A stretch of 64,000 nt of DNA from positions 62,001 through 126,000 of the forward strand of contig FNEU01000005.1 in assembly GCA_900100245.1 (NCBI GenBank), given 5' to 3'. Positions 24,766-34,300 of this stretch are shown here, piece after piece. Numbering within the stretch: position 1 is the first letter of the stretch; every line of letters starts with the position of its first letter. The notes under the pieces were generated by a model. It made no database searches and was not told the DNA's origin. It saw nothing but the letters and a program-made list of their open reading frames with translations. A program made the position numbers and the translations under genes. This DNA is from Lachnospiraceae bacterium G41 (GTDB lineage: Bacteria > Bacillota > Clostridia > Lachnospirales > Lachnospiraceae).

Positions 24766-24794
24766 TGACACTGGGGGACGGGGTTAGTGTGTCA
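24766..24794 (-). repeat. Palindromic repeat family A, copy 7 (reverse orientation)
   Basis: TGACACTGGGGGACGGGGTT then AGTGTGTCA; same unit, opposite orientation, 20 bases upstream of the riboswitch promoter. Confidence 0.8.
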
Positions 24795-24814
24795 AAATAA
24801 AACAAGACACAATG

Positions 24815-24843
24815 TTGACAAATTCGAGGAATAATACTAAAAT
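24815..24843 (+). promoter_or_regulatory. Promoter of the riboswitch-controlled surface protein
   Basis: TTGACA (24815-24820) and TAAAAT (24838-24843) are 17 bases apart; transcription would start at the beginning of the aptamer. Confidence 0.75.
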
Positions 24844-24851
24844 ATTATGTA

Positions 24852-24964
24852 AATAAGGGCAAACTATCCGAGAGGGTAGGACGCAAAGTTGTAAGCCTCA
24901 AAGTGTAAACGGAGGCGGTTTAACTGCAATCAGATAAGAATATCTTGTTTGGTTGCTTTTTTGT
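24852..24964 (+). ncRNA. Cyclic di-GMP-I (GEMM-I) riboswitch with intrinsic terminator
   Basis: The aptamer core is recognisable: AGGGCAAAC, a GAGA tetraloop hairpin (TATCC/GGGTA), then GGACGCAAAG, GCCTC and the pairing GAGGC about 15 bases later, in the order of the GEMM-I family. It is followed by an 11-bp G-U-rich stem (24926-24956) and TTTTTTGTTTT, an intrinsic terminator whose ascending arm lies next to the aptamer. This arrangement fits transcriptional control of the downstream gene by c-di-GMP; ON or OFF logic cannot be told without structure modelling. Confidence 0.88.
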
Positions 24965-25010
24965 TTTAAAAGGGAAAACGGGAATTAAAGGGTCATTGGA
25001 GGGGACGAAA

Positions 25011-28000
25011 ATGAAAAAAAGTGGAAGAAGAATTTTATCGTTTATCTTGACGGCAGTTATGACATTTGCGTTATTGCCGGTAATCGGTAATCCTATGGTT
25101 GTAAAAGCTGAGGATACACCAGCGGAGCATGTGGCGCATGATGAACAGTGTTCGGCAGAGGAAACTGACTGCAAATACCATAAAGATTGGACCAAGATAA
25201 GTACTTGGACGGAATTAAAGAGTCTTGGAGAAAAAGGCGGCAGCGGATATCTGGTAGATAATATTAAAATCTCTAATGCATTCAAGATAGAGTCGGGTAA
25301 AACAGTTAATTTATGTCTTAACGGTTTCAGTATAACTCAGACTGAGGATGTTTATACTATAACTGTTAATGGCACATTAAATTTGTATGATAAAAAAGGT
25401 AACTTAGGGATAATAACTCATGCTGATGGAAAGAATGGCATTGGAGTATTTAATTTAGGAACCTTTACAATGAACGGAGGAACAATATCAGGGAATAAAG
25501 CCACGGAAGGCGGTGGAGTAGTTAATTTAGGAACCTTTACAATGAACGGAGGAACAATCTCCGGGAATAACGCTGATTATGGCGGAGGAGTATCTAATAA
25601 AGGAACCTTCACAATGACCGAAGGAACAATCTCAGGGAATAAAGCTGATAGGGGCGGTGGAGTATTTAATGGTAATAAAAGAACCTTCACAATGAACGGG
25701 GGAACAATATCCGGGAATGAAGCTAAAGTTTATGGCGGTGGAGTATGTAATTATGGAACCTTCACAACGAACGGGGGAACAATATCCGGGAATGAAGCTA
25801 AAGGTTATGGCGGTGGAGTATATAATTCTTATGGAACCTTCACAATGAACGGAGGAACAATATCTGAGAATAAAGCTAAAACAGATGCAGACGACAATTC
25901 CTATGGCGGAGGAGTATATAATACTAAAACTTTTACAATGAATGGTGGAACAATATCCGGGAATGAAGCTAAAGGTTATGGCGGAGGAGTATATAATACT
26001 AATGAAGGAACCTTTACAATGAAGGGTGGAACAATATCGGAGAATAAAACTATACAAGAGGGAAAAAGCAATTCCTATGGCGGAGGAGTATCTAATAAAG
26101 GAACCTTCACAATGGAAGGTGGAACAATATCTAAGAATGCAGCTATACAAGAGGGAAAAGGCTATTCCTATGGCGGAGGAGTATCTAATAATAATGGGAC
26201 CTTCACAATGAAAGGGGGAACAATATCAGGGAATAACGCTACTTATTATGGCGGAGGAGTATTTAATCATAATAAAGGAACCTTCACAATGGAAGGTGGA
26301 ACAATATCAGGGAATAACGCTGATTATGGCGGTGGAGTATTTATTTATGAAGGAACCTTCACAATGAACGGGGGAACAATCTCAGAGAATAACGCTACTA
26401 ATTATGGCGGTGGAGTATTTAATCATAGTAAAGGAACCTTCACAATGACCGAAGGAACAATCTCAGGGAATGAAGCTGATTATGGCGGAGGAGTATATAA
26501 TTATTTAAAAGGAACCTTCACAATGAACGGGGGAACAATCTCAGGGAATAACGCTAATTATAATGGCGGTGGAGTAGAGAATTGGTATGGAACCTTCACA
26601 ATGACCGAAGGAACAATTAAGGATAATACAGCTTCTGGAAAAGGAAGCGGAGTATATATTACCCAAACTTTCGTAAAGGAAGGCGGAGAAATAGATGGTT
26701 CTATAGAATCTGTAAATGGTACCGCTTGTACTGTCACATTTAATCCAAATGGCGGATCTAATAATACAATTATTCAATATGTCGTTCCAAATGTGGATAC
26801 AAAACTTGCTCCAAATAAGTTTAGTTATGTGAATGATAGATTTAATTGCTGGAATACAGATTCTGAAGGAAATGGAAAACAATATCAGGATGAAGCCACA
26901 ATAAATATTAAAAGTGATTTAGTACTATATACTGAATTTTATAAAAAAATAAAATATAAGGTTCAGTTCGTAGTAAACAACGGCTCCTGGTCTGACGGAT
27001 TGACCTTAAATGAGGTTGAATACTGGAGATATGAAGACGAGGATGGAGTACTTTCTTTAAAAGCAGAAGATATTCCCACACCCGAAAATCCCAATAAAGG
27101 ATATAAAGCAGGAAGTTGGGATGCTGAACCTGAAACAGAAAAAGCAGTTTCAGAAGATCAAACAGATACATATACCTACACCTTCGCACCAATAGAATAC
27201 ACCATCAAATACGATTCCAACGGCGGAACCGGAAAAATGAATAATCAGAGCAGAACATACGATGATGAAATTGCTTTGACAGCCAATTCATTCACATATG
27301 AAGGCAAGACATTTAACGGATGGAATACTGAAGCTGACGGAAGCGGAAAAGATAATTATTCTGATGGAGAAATTGCCAATATTTCGAATAAAGACAATGA
27401 CACAGTGACTCTCTACGCACAGTGGACTACAGGTACTTTTACGATTTCATGGAAAAACTACGACGGAACAGTGCTTGAGACTGATAAGAATGTAGCTTAC
27501 GGCTCAACTCCTGCCTACGACGGAGAAACGCCTGTAAGAGCTAAAGAAGGCAACAAAGTATACACCTTCACAGGCTGGACGCCTGAAGTAGATACCGTAA
27601 AAGGTGCAGCTACATACACAGCAACCTACAGTGAAGAAGTTGTTGAGCAGACAGAACCTGAAACACCTCAGAATCCGACAGAACCTGAAACACCCGAAGA
27701 ACCCGAAGAAGAAATTCCCGAAAAAGACTGGCTCGATGATTTAAGACTTGCACTTAACATTGCAGCTGAGCCCGATAGTGAAAAGACGGTGGAATACAGC
27801 GGTGATTTTGCACTTCCTTACGAGATAATGAATTTCCTCGTAAATCATCCTGACATCACATTCGTTTATCATGTAACCTACGAAGGCCAAGAATATACAA
27901 TCACAATTCCTGCAGGCAAGGCAGTTGCTTATGCCGACACCCCTTGGTACGGACCTTTGTGGCTGCTTGCCAACTATGGCGGTAACAACGCACCCACAGG

Positions 28001-28151
28001 TGCTAAAGGAAACGGAACCTATATTGTAAAGGCAGGAGATACGCTTACAGGAATCTCTGTAAGGCTTGGAGTAACGATTCAGTATCTTGTAGACAAGAAC
28101 GGAATTAAGAATCCTGATTACATCGTAGAAGGTCAGGAATTAATCTACTAA
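25011..28151 (+). CDS. Secreted beta-helix/InlB-repeat/LysM surface protein
   Basis: It starts at MKKSGRRILSF with GGAGGGG upstream; the longer frame would begin inside the riboswitch terminator. After a signal peptide (cut after about VVKA) and about 100 residues, 15 imperfect repeats of GTFTMNGGTISGN...GGGV follow (residues about 145-550), typical of right-handed parallel beta-helix/polymorphic adhesin folds. Then come Listeria-Bacteroides/InlB-type domains (YTIKYDSNGGTG, TLYAQWT), a Pro/Glu linker, an unknown domain, and a C-terminal LysM domain (YIVKAGDTLTGISVRLGVTI) for cell-wall binding. The 1046-residue protein is likely a wall-bound adhesin under c-di-GMP control. Confidence 0.88.
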   Translation: MKKSGRRILSFILTAVMTFALLPVIGNPMVVKAEDTPAEHVAHDEQCSAEETDCKYHKDWTKISTWTELKSLGEKGGSGYLVDNIKISNAFKIESGKTVNLCLNGFSITQTEDVYTITVNGTLNLYDKKGNLGIITHADGKNGIGVFNLGTFTMNGGTISGNKATEGGGVVNLGTFTMNGGTISGNNADYGGGVSNKGTFTMTEGTISGNKADRGGGVFNGNKRTFTMNGGTISGNEAKVYGGGVCNYGTFTTNGGTISGNEAKGYGGGVYNSYGTFTMNGGTISENKAKTDADDNSYGGGVYNTKTFTMNGGTISGNEAKGYGGGVYNTNEGTFTMKGGTISENKTIQEGKSNSYGGGVSNKGTFTMEGGTISKNAAIQEGKGYSYGGGVSNNNGTFTMKGGTISGNNATYYGGGVFNHNKGTFTMEGGTISGNNADYGGGVFIYEGTFTMNGGTISENNATNYGGGVFNHSKGTFTMTEGTISGNEADYGGGVYNYLKGTFTMNGGTISGNNANYNGGGVENWYGTFTMTEGTIKDNTASGKGSGVYITQTFVKEGGEIDGSIESVNGTACTVTFNPNGGSNNTIIQYVVPNVDTKLAPNKFSYVNDRFNCWNTDSEGNGKQYQDEATINIKSDLVLYTEFYKKIKYKVQFVVNNGSWSDGLTLNEVEYWRYEDEDGVLSLKAEDIPTPENPNKGYKAGSWDAEPETEKAVSEDQTDTYTYTFAPIEYTIKYDSNGGTGKMNNQSRTYDDEIALTANSFTYEGKTFNGWNTEADGSGKDNYSDGEIANISNKDNDTVTLYAQWTTGTFTISWKNYDGTVLETDKNVAYGSTPAYDGETPVRAKEGNKVYTFTGWTPEVDTVKGAATYTATYSEEVVEQTEPETPQNPTEPETPEEPEEEIPEKDWLDDLRLALNIAAEPDSEKTVEYSGDFALPYEIMNFLVNHPDITFVYHVTYEGQEYTITIPAGKAVAYADTPWYGPLWLLANYGGNNAPTGAKGNGTYIVKAGDTLTGISVRLGVTIQYLVDKNGIKNPDYIVEGQELIY
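25459..26660 (+). repeat. Fifteen in-frame 72-96-bp repeats inside the surface protein gene
   Basis: Near-identical blocks such as GGAACCTTCACAATGAACGG recur, each encoding one beta-helix coil. High DNA identity makes copy-number change by recombination likely. Confidence 0.9.
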
Positions 28152-28231
28152 AACCCAATAACTTCGTACAATTTAATGTAACGAATAGAAAAGGATAAAC
28201 CTGTAATAAAAATATCAACAAGGTCTGAAAA

Positions 28232-28846
28232 ATGCTTTTTATTCAATCGCTAAATACGTATTACGATAAAGAGGAACGGTCTTCGGAATATGCCAGGTTA
28301 CGAAGCGAAGATTTGTTTCGTGAAATTGCTGTGGAAAAATTAAAAGAATGCGAAGTATCTGCGCAGATTCTGGACTTTAAATATGAGGCAGGTAAGTGTT
28401 CGAAGGCAAAGCCGTACGAAGAAACTTACAGGCAGTATGGCACGGAAATATTTACCGAGGGTACCAAGGACCGATACGCTAATTTCAACGAGCTGTTACA
28501 GTTTATCCGTATCTTTAAGGAAGAAGATAAGTACAGGATAATGTTTTGCGATGAAGATGTTGAGTGGTGTCCGACTAAGCGTCGCGGACACAATGAGGCA
28601 TTTAATGATGAGGAATCGATACATTATCGCAAAGACAGGCTATATGAAACAGCTTTCATACTTGGTGAAAATCAATACGGAAGAATAATATATAACAACC
28701 GCTATGTCGATCCGGACAGCCAGAACTGGATCTACGGATGGCATGTTTACAATATAATCAGCTGCGATAAGTCAGAGTGTAAGGAAAAAATGTTTTTTAA
28801 GAAAGAGCCTGGTTTTATATACAGGCAGCTGCTGGATCTCAGATAA
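28232..28846 (+). CDS. Hypothetical protein
   Basis: The 204-residue soluble protein has no signal peptide. It is charged and rich in aromatic residues, with a DEDVEWCPTKRRGHNE region near residues 107-122 and a GRIIYNNRYVDPDSQNWIYGW stretch near 150-170 that looks like beta structure. I recognise no family. It is the first of three same-strand genes ending in an Mrr-like nuclease, 28 bases before the next gene. Confidence 0.55.
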   Translation: MLFIQSLNTYYDKEERSSEYARLRSEDLFREIAVEKLKECEVSAQILDFKYEAGKCSKAKPYEETYRQYGTEIFTEGTKDRYANFNELLQFIRIFKEEDKYRIMFCDEDVEWCPTKRRGHNEAFNDEESIHYRKDRLYETAFILGENQYGRIIYNNRYVDPDSQNWIYGWHVYNIISCDKSECKEKMFFKKEPGFIYRQLLDLR

Positions 28847-28873
28847 TACGGAAGGTATAAAGGGGAGTTTATT

Positions 28874-29479
28874 ATGAGCAAAAACAGAAAAAAATTATTA
28901 CTGCCGTTGATTCTCTCGACGTGTTTTGAAGTGTTTTATATCGTGATGATGATAGCTTTCTGGGGCAAGATTTACAGCCCCGTCGGAGTAATAATATTTG
29001 GTGCGATACTCACGCTCTTCTTTGTGATGAGTATAGTGTTCTTTATATCCCCCGATAAGTTGTTCTCAGATGATAAAAATGATAAAAAAAGAAAAGTCCG
29101 TGCAACTCTTTTCGATACAAATGTTGAGGTATATGATGACGGTGCAACGGATGAGTATATAAACGCCTGTATCAAGTTCTTTAACTCAATCCCCAAGGAA
29201 ACCATAGTCAACAAGGCACACGAGCATTTCGAGCAAATAAGAAGCATCAGCGAGGGCCCGGGCATAGATGAAGTGGCCGACTACGGCGACGGTGATAATA
29301 TCCTGCCATACATCAAACTCAAGGCGATGCATGTATCCACCATAAAAGACGGCGACCCCGAACATGTATGGTTCATCATGGAGGGCGACACTCCCTGGAG
29401 TGACGGCTTTGAATTTGTGGTTGCTGATAACCAGCTTGTAAAGGTTGGAGAGTATACGGGGGATTTTGAGGTTAACTAG
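28874..29479 (+). CDS. Membrane-anchored hypothetical protein
   Basis: The 201-residue protein has two hydrophobic segments near the N-terminus (about residues 9-29 and 36-58), a lysine-rich turn, and a soluble acidic C-terminal domain of about 130 residues. That domain has EVYDDGATDEYINACIKF and a late HVWFIMEGDTPWSDGFEF, perhaps a small alpha/beta fold. AAGGGGAG precedes the start. The next gene starts 5 bases after its stop, so the two are translationally coupled. Function unknown. Confidence 0.6.
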   Translation: MSKNRKKLLLPLILSTCFEVFYIVMMIAFWGKIYSPVGVIIFGAILTLFFVMSIVFFISPDKLFSDDKNDKKRKVRATLFDTNVEVYDDGATDEYINACIKFFNSIPKETIVNKAHEHFEQIRSISEGPGIDEVADYGDGDNILPYIKLKAMHVSTIKDGDPEHVWFIMEGDTPWSDGFEFVVADNQLVKVGEYTGDFEVN

Positions 29480-29484
29480 TTAAT

Positions 29485-30219
29485 ATGAAAAATAGTAGAA
29501 GAAGAAAAAATAAAATGATAGAAGAAATCTGCTCAGCAGGTTCTTCTATTACCATGCTTGCGATTCTCTATCTAAGCTTTAAATATCGCGAACACTGGCA
29601 AGTGGTTACCATTGGAGTGGCAGTATTTCTTATATGCCTATTGATACTTGTTTTCTTAATTACTCGAATTATCAGAAAGAAAAGAATTGAGAAAGCAATG
29701 GTAACGCAAAACTATGATTCAATGTCTGGGGAAGATTTTGAAGAGTTTTGTGCAGACATTCTTCGTGGAAATGGTTTTTCCGATGTAGAAGTAACAAAAG
29801 CCTCTGGTGATCATGGTGTAGATGTTCTTGCGAAGAAAGACGGAGTAAAATATGCAATTCAATGTAAAAGATATTCAAAACCCGTCGGAAATAAAGCTGT
29901 TCAAGAAGTCTATTCCGGAAAAGATATTTATAAAGCGGATGTTGCTGTTGTAATGTCTAACATGGACTTTACAGCTCAGGCAATTGAAGATGCAAAGAAA
30001 TTAAAAGTTGAATTGTGGAACAGAGAAAAGATTTATTCATTACAGAAAGCGGGAAATAAAGAAATAGTTCCGACACCTGTAAAAGAAAATGCTTTAGTAT
30101 GTCCAAATTGTGGCGGAGATTTAGTTTTTAGAACTGCGAAGAAAGGTCCTAATGCAGGGAGTCAGTTCTACGGATGTTCTAATTATCCGAATTGTAAATA
30201 TACTCGCTCAATAAACTAG
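29485..30219 (+). CDS. Membrane-anchored Mrr-like restriction endonuclease with zinc ribbon
   Basis: The 244-residue protein has two N-terminal hydrophobic segments (about 15-28 and 35-58), an Mrr_cat PD-(D/E)XK domain (about 75-175) with MSGEDFEEFCADIL, GDHGVDVLAK (catalytic Asp) and YAIQCKRY (Q-x-K), and a C-terminal topoisomerase-type four-cysteine zinc ribbon (CPNCGGDL...CSNYPNCKY). Mrr nucleases cut modified or foreign DNA. The same fold with membrane anchor is also known from solitary proteins of unknown role. It is coupled to a membrane protein upstream. Confidence 0.85.
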   Translation: MKNSRRRKNKMIEEICSAGSSITMLAILYLSFKYREHWQVVTIGVAVFLICLLILVFLITRIIRKKRIEKAMVTQNYDSMSGEDFEEFCADILRGNGFSDVEVTKASGDHGVDVLAKKDGVKYAIQCKRYSKPVGNKAVQEVYSGKDIYKADVAVVMSNMDFTAQAIEDAKKLKVELWNREKIYSLQKAGNKEIVPTPVKENALVCPNCGGDLVFRTAKKGPNAGSQFYGCSNYPNCKYTRSIN

Positions 30220-30256
30220 GCTATAAAAATATTTATATAAGAGGAAGCTAGAACAT

Positions 30257-31174
30257 ATGAAAACTAAAAAAACAGAAACTGAAAAGGACCTTAGAAAACT
30301 AAAGTTTTGCTCTAGAATTAACAAAACAGCTCTTTGGGTGTTAACCGTCACGCTGGTTTATGGTTTTGTTTTTGCAATTATTCTATTTGCAAAAATAATA
30401 TTGAGTATTATTCAGCTTATTAGACCAGAAGAATTGATTTCAGAGATTTTGACTATTTATTCCTTTTTAGAGGAATGGTTATCTGGAATTATGATAGCGT
30501 TAATTTTAATTAGCTCTCTTTTTATATTGGTTTACTATTCTAGCCTTAGGATTTTTGAAAAAAATATATTGAGAGTGATGCTAAATGAAAAAATAAAAGA
30601 GTTGTATGATAATGGAAAAATGAACAAACATAGCACATATATTTTTAAGTATTTCTATAGACTTTATGACTCAAATAAACTAAAAACAGAACTAACTTCT
30701 AAACAAAGAGATATATTCAGGGCTTTAAATGAAGTCTTTTATGCGGATTCTTTTTGCCTGGACGATATGGAAGGGTTTAATTATGATTTGTTTAATAAAT
30801 CATTTAAGGATATCTTGATTGATTTATGCAAAGATTCCACTCCTAAAGGAATTGATGACACAATAACAAAATATAAAAAAGAATTAGATTCTAAAAAAAT
30901 AAAAAAACTAAATAAAACGTTTTGGAAAATCCAAAATCAAATTACTATAAATTTATATTTGTTTTTGTTTAAAACATTTCTTTTGGTTACGATGATTGCT
31001 TGGCTTTTTGATAATATAATTAACCATACAAGGGCTTATGGCCCAATTGGTGGAAATTATTTTAATATATGCGCAGTAGTTTTACTAGGAATTGATATAT
31101 GGGAACGGCGAGGGGATTTGTTTTTCCTAAGAAATATGGATGAAATTGAAATGAAGGATAAAAAGGAGAAATAG
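30257..31174 (+). CDS. Hypothetical multi-pass membrane protein
   Basis: The 305-residue protein has two hydrophobic segments near the N-terminus (about 25-52 and 72-96), a lysine-rich cytosolic central region of about 130 residues, and two more segments (about 225-247 and 258-278). It is AT-rich compared with its neighbours. GAGGAAG precedes the ATG. It lies 38 bases after the Mrr-like nuclease gene and before a strong terminator, so it probably belongs to the same transcript. I recognise no family. Confidence 0.6.
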   Translation: MKTKKTETEKDLRKLKFCSRINKTALWVLTVTLVYGFVFAIILFAKIILSIIQLIRPEELISEILTIYSFLEEWLSGIMIALILISSLFILVYYSSLRIFEKNILRVMLNEKIKELYDNGKMNKHSTYIFKYFYRLYDSNKLKTELTSKQRDIFRALNEVFYADSFCLDDMEGFNYDLFNKSFKDILIDLCKDSTPKGIDDTITKYKKELDSKKIKKLNKTFWKIQNQITINLYLFLFKTFLLVTMIAWLFDNIINHTRAYGPIGGNYFNICAVVLLGIDIWERRGDLFFLRNMDEIEMKDKKEK

Positions 31175-31213
31175 TTTATTCTTTTCTGAAATTATAAATG
31201 ATAATTGGAAATG

Positions 31214-31255
31214 GTTACGATTTGCTTAGTAAGGAAGTAAATCGTAACTTTTTTA
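31214..31255 (+). terminator. Intrinsic terminator
   Basis: GTTACGATTT pairs perfectly with AAATCGTAAC and is followed by six T residues. It separates the nuclease unit from the helicase operon. Confidence 0.85.
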
Positions 31256-31274
31256 ATTTAGTTGAGGTGTCAAA

Positions 31275-31296
31275 GATGTGGCATATTTGTTATAAT
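31275..31296 (+). promoter_or_regulatory. Promoter of the helicase operon
   Basis: TATAAT at 31291-31296 is preceded by TTTGT (extended -10) and a weak TGTCAA -35 17 bases earlier. The helicase ATG follows 33 bases later. Confidence 0.5.
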
Positions 31297-31328
31297 ATTA
31301 TAAATGCAACAACAACGAGATTATAACC

Positions 31329-34300
31329 ATGAATAATATTAGTGATTTACGCCGAGGATTTGAAACAGCTTTTATAGACGGTTCTGTAGTTTCCGATCCT
31401 TTGTGTACACCGCAATTTGTATCTAACAATTACAAAGAAGGAAAGAAAGTTTTCTCATCCATAGAGGATGAGCTTTTGTCGTGCGATCAATTCTTTATTA
31501 GTGTAGCATTTATTACTTTTGGCGGAATTGAACCTTTATTGCTTACGTTAAGGGAACTTGAGAGAAAAGGGGTAAAGGGCCAGATTCTCACAACGAATTA
31601 TTTATATTTCAGTGAGCCGAAAGCATTAGAAAAACTTAGCGAGTTATCTAATATTTCTTTGAAAATGTATGATGTTGAACAAGCGGAAGAAGGCTTCCAC
31701 ACTAAAGGATACATTTTTAAGCATGAAGAGATTTACAGAATCATAATCGGCAGTTCCAACATGACTAAAACAGCGTTAACAACCAACCGTGAATGGAACA
31801 CAAAGATTATTTCGACTGAGCAAGGTAATATAGCTCAGGAGATCATAAAAGAGTACAGAGAACTCTGGTCGTCGCAATATGCGTATGACTTCGAAGAATT
31901 TTATGAGAATTACAAAGAGAAGTTTAAGATTATCAAGCATCAGCGTGAGATTGCAAGACAGGATGAGATAACTTCTCTTGAAAAATATAGACTTAAACCT
32001 AATAGTATGCAGGTTGGTTTTATTTCAAACTTGCGCAAGATAATTGCAGCAGGCGGAGAACGTGCGTTATTGATTTCAGCAACCGGTACCGGAAAGACGT
32101 ATGCGTCTGCTTTTGCTATGCGTGAACTTGGCTTTAAACGTGTTTTGTTTTTAGTTCACAGAGGCCAGCTCGCAAGACAAACCAAGAAATCATATGAGAG
32201 AGTATTTAACAAGAGTGTTTCGATGGGACTAGTCGGTGCAGGTCACAGCGAATACGACAAAGATTATGTATTTGCAACTGTTCAGACCCTTAATCGTGAT
32301 ACTCATCTTTTTGAGTATAAACCCGAAGAATTTGATTGTATTATCTTGGATGAAGCACATCATTCTTCAGCTAATACATACCAGAAAGTAATGAGTTATT
32401 TTAAACCTAAATTATGGCTTGGTATGACTGCAACTCCTGATAAAAGAGACGACAGTATTGAGGGAAGAAATATCTATGAAATTTTCGACTATAGGATTGC
32501 ATATGAAATAAGACTTCAGCAGGCTATGGAAGAAAATATGCTTTGCCCGTTCCATTATTTTGGCATCAGCGATTTAGCAGTGATTGGCGATGAACAAATC
32601 AAAACCAGACAGTTATCATCAAAGGATTTTGCGTTATTAACTTCGGACGAAAGAGTTAAACATATCGTAAAAGAAGCGACATATTTTGGATATAGCGGAG
32701 ATAAAGTTAAAGGCTTGATATTCTGCTCAAGAATAGATGAATCTGAAGAGCTTTCAAGGAAACTAAATGCTACGATTAACCCTGAAACAGGAAAGCCTTT
32801 CAGAACGATTTCTTTAAATGGTAGTGCAAACGAAGAAGAAAGACAGCAGGCTTTCGAAAGACTCGCTGTTGATGAAAATGATGAAAGAGTATTAAAAGGT
32901 GAAATAAGTCCTTTAGACTATATTCTTTCTGTTGAAATTTTAAATGAAGGCGTTGATATTGTTGAAGTAAATCAGGTAATAATGTTGCGCCCTACAGAGT
33001 CACCCATAGTGTTTATCCAGCAGCTCGGACGTGGATTAAGAAAAGCAGAAGGAAAAGAGTTTGTAGTTATCCTCGATTTTATCGGAAATTATAATAATAA
33101 CTTCATGATTCCGATTGCTTTGTCGGGAGACAGATCCTATAACAAAGACAACATTCGAAGATATGTTATGGAAGGCGGAAGGGTTATTCCCGGAGCATCC
33201 ACTATCCATTTCGATGAGATAAGCAGAAAGCGTATTTTTGCTTCTGTTGATAATGCGAATTTCAGTGATGTCAAACTCATAAAAGAAAACTATACAAACC
33301 TTAAAAACAAGATTGGCCGTATTCCTGCATTAAAAGATTTTGATGATTATGGTGAAATGGATGTCTTGAGAATATTTGATAATAATAGTTTGGGTTCATA
33401 TTACAAATTCCTGGTTAAATATGAAAAGGAATATACCATTCGTCTCTCAGAAGATGAAGGGAAGATTGTTGAATTCATTTCCAAGAAGCTGGCCAGCGGA
33501 AAGAGAATACAGGAACTTGAATTATTAAAGCGAATTCTCGCATATTCTAAAGGCCTGTCAGATATCGGATTGTTTGAAGGATTATCCAAAGATTTGCAGA
33601 AATACGGTAAGGCCTTAAGTGCAAATCTGAAAGACAATTTAGTCAATATAATGACCAATGAGTTTTCATCAGGTTCAGGAAAAAAGACTTACGAAAAATG
33701 TATTTTTATTGAAGAAAATAAAGGCGATTATTTCCCCTCAGAATTGTTTGTTTCACTTCTCAAAAATGAAGATTTCTACAACATAGTTAAGGAACTTGTT
33801 GATTTTGGAATTAGCAGATTTGAAAGAGATTATAAGAACACATATAAGAAAACAGATTTAGTTTTATATCAAAAATATACATACGAAGATGTATGCAGAT
33901 TGCTTAACTGGGAAAACAGTGAAGTGCCTTTAAATATCGGCGGTTATAAGTATGATAAAAAGACCAAAACCTTCCCTGTTTTTATCAACTATGATAAGGC
34001 TGAAGACATTAGCGATACCACGAGATATGAGGATCATTTTACAAGCCGCCAAACCCTTATAGCAATTTCAAAATCAGGTCGTAGTATGCAGTCCGAAGAT
34101 GTTCAGAATTTCCTTAAAGCAAAGGAAAGAGGAATACAGGTTGAATTGTTTGTTCGTAAGAATAAAGATGATAAAATTTCTAAGGAATTTTATTATTTGG
34201 GACATATGAACAGCAATGGAAATGCGAAAGAATTTATGATGCCTAATACTGATAAGAGTGCCGTCGAAATTGAATGGATTCTTGAAGAACCTGTAAGAGA

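Noticed and set aside
25632-26150. 172-codon frame on the minus strand inside the repeat protein
   Set aside because: It is a shadow created by the repeats, with no ribosome site and repetitive low-complexity translation.
25459-26660. Regularly spaced repeats that might be a CRISPR array
   Set aside because: The units are in frame, 72-96 bases with no distinct spacers, and encode beta-helix coils of one protein.
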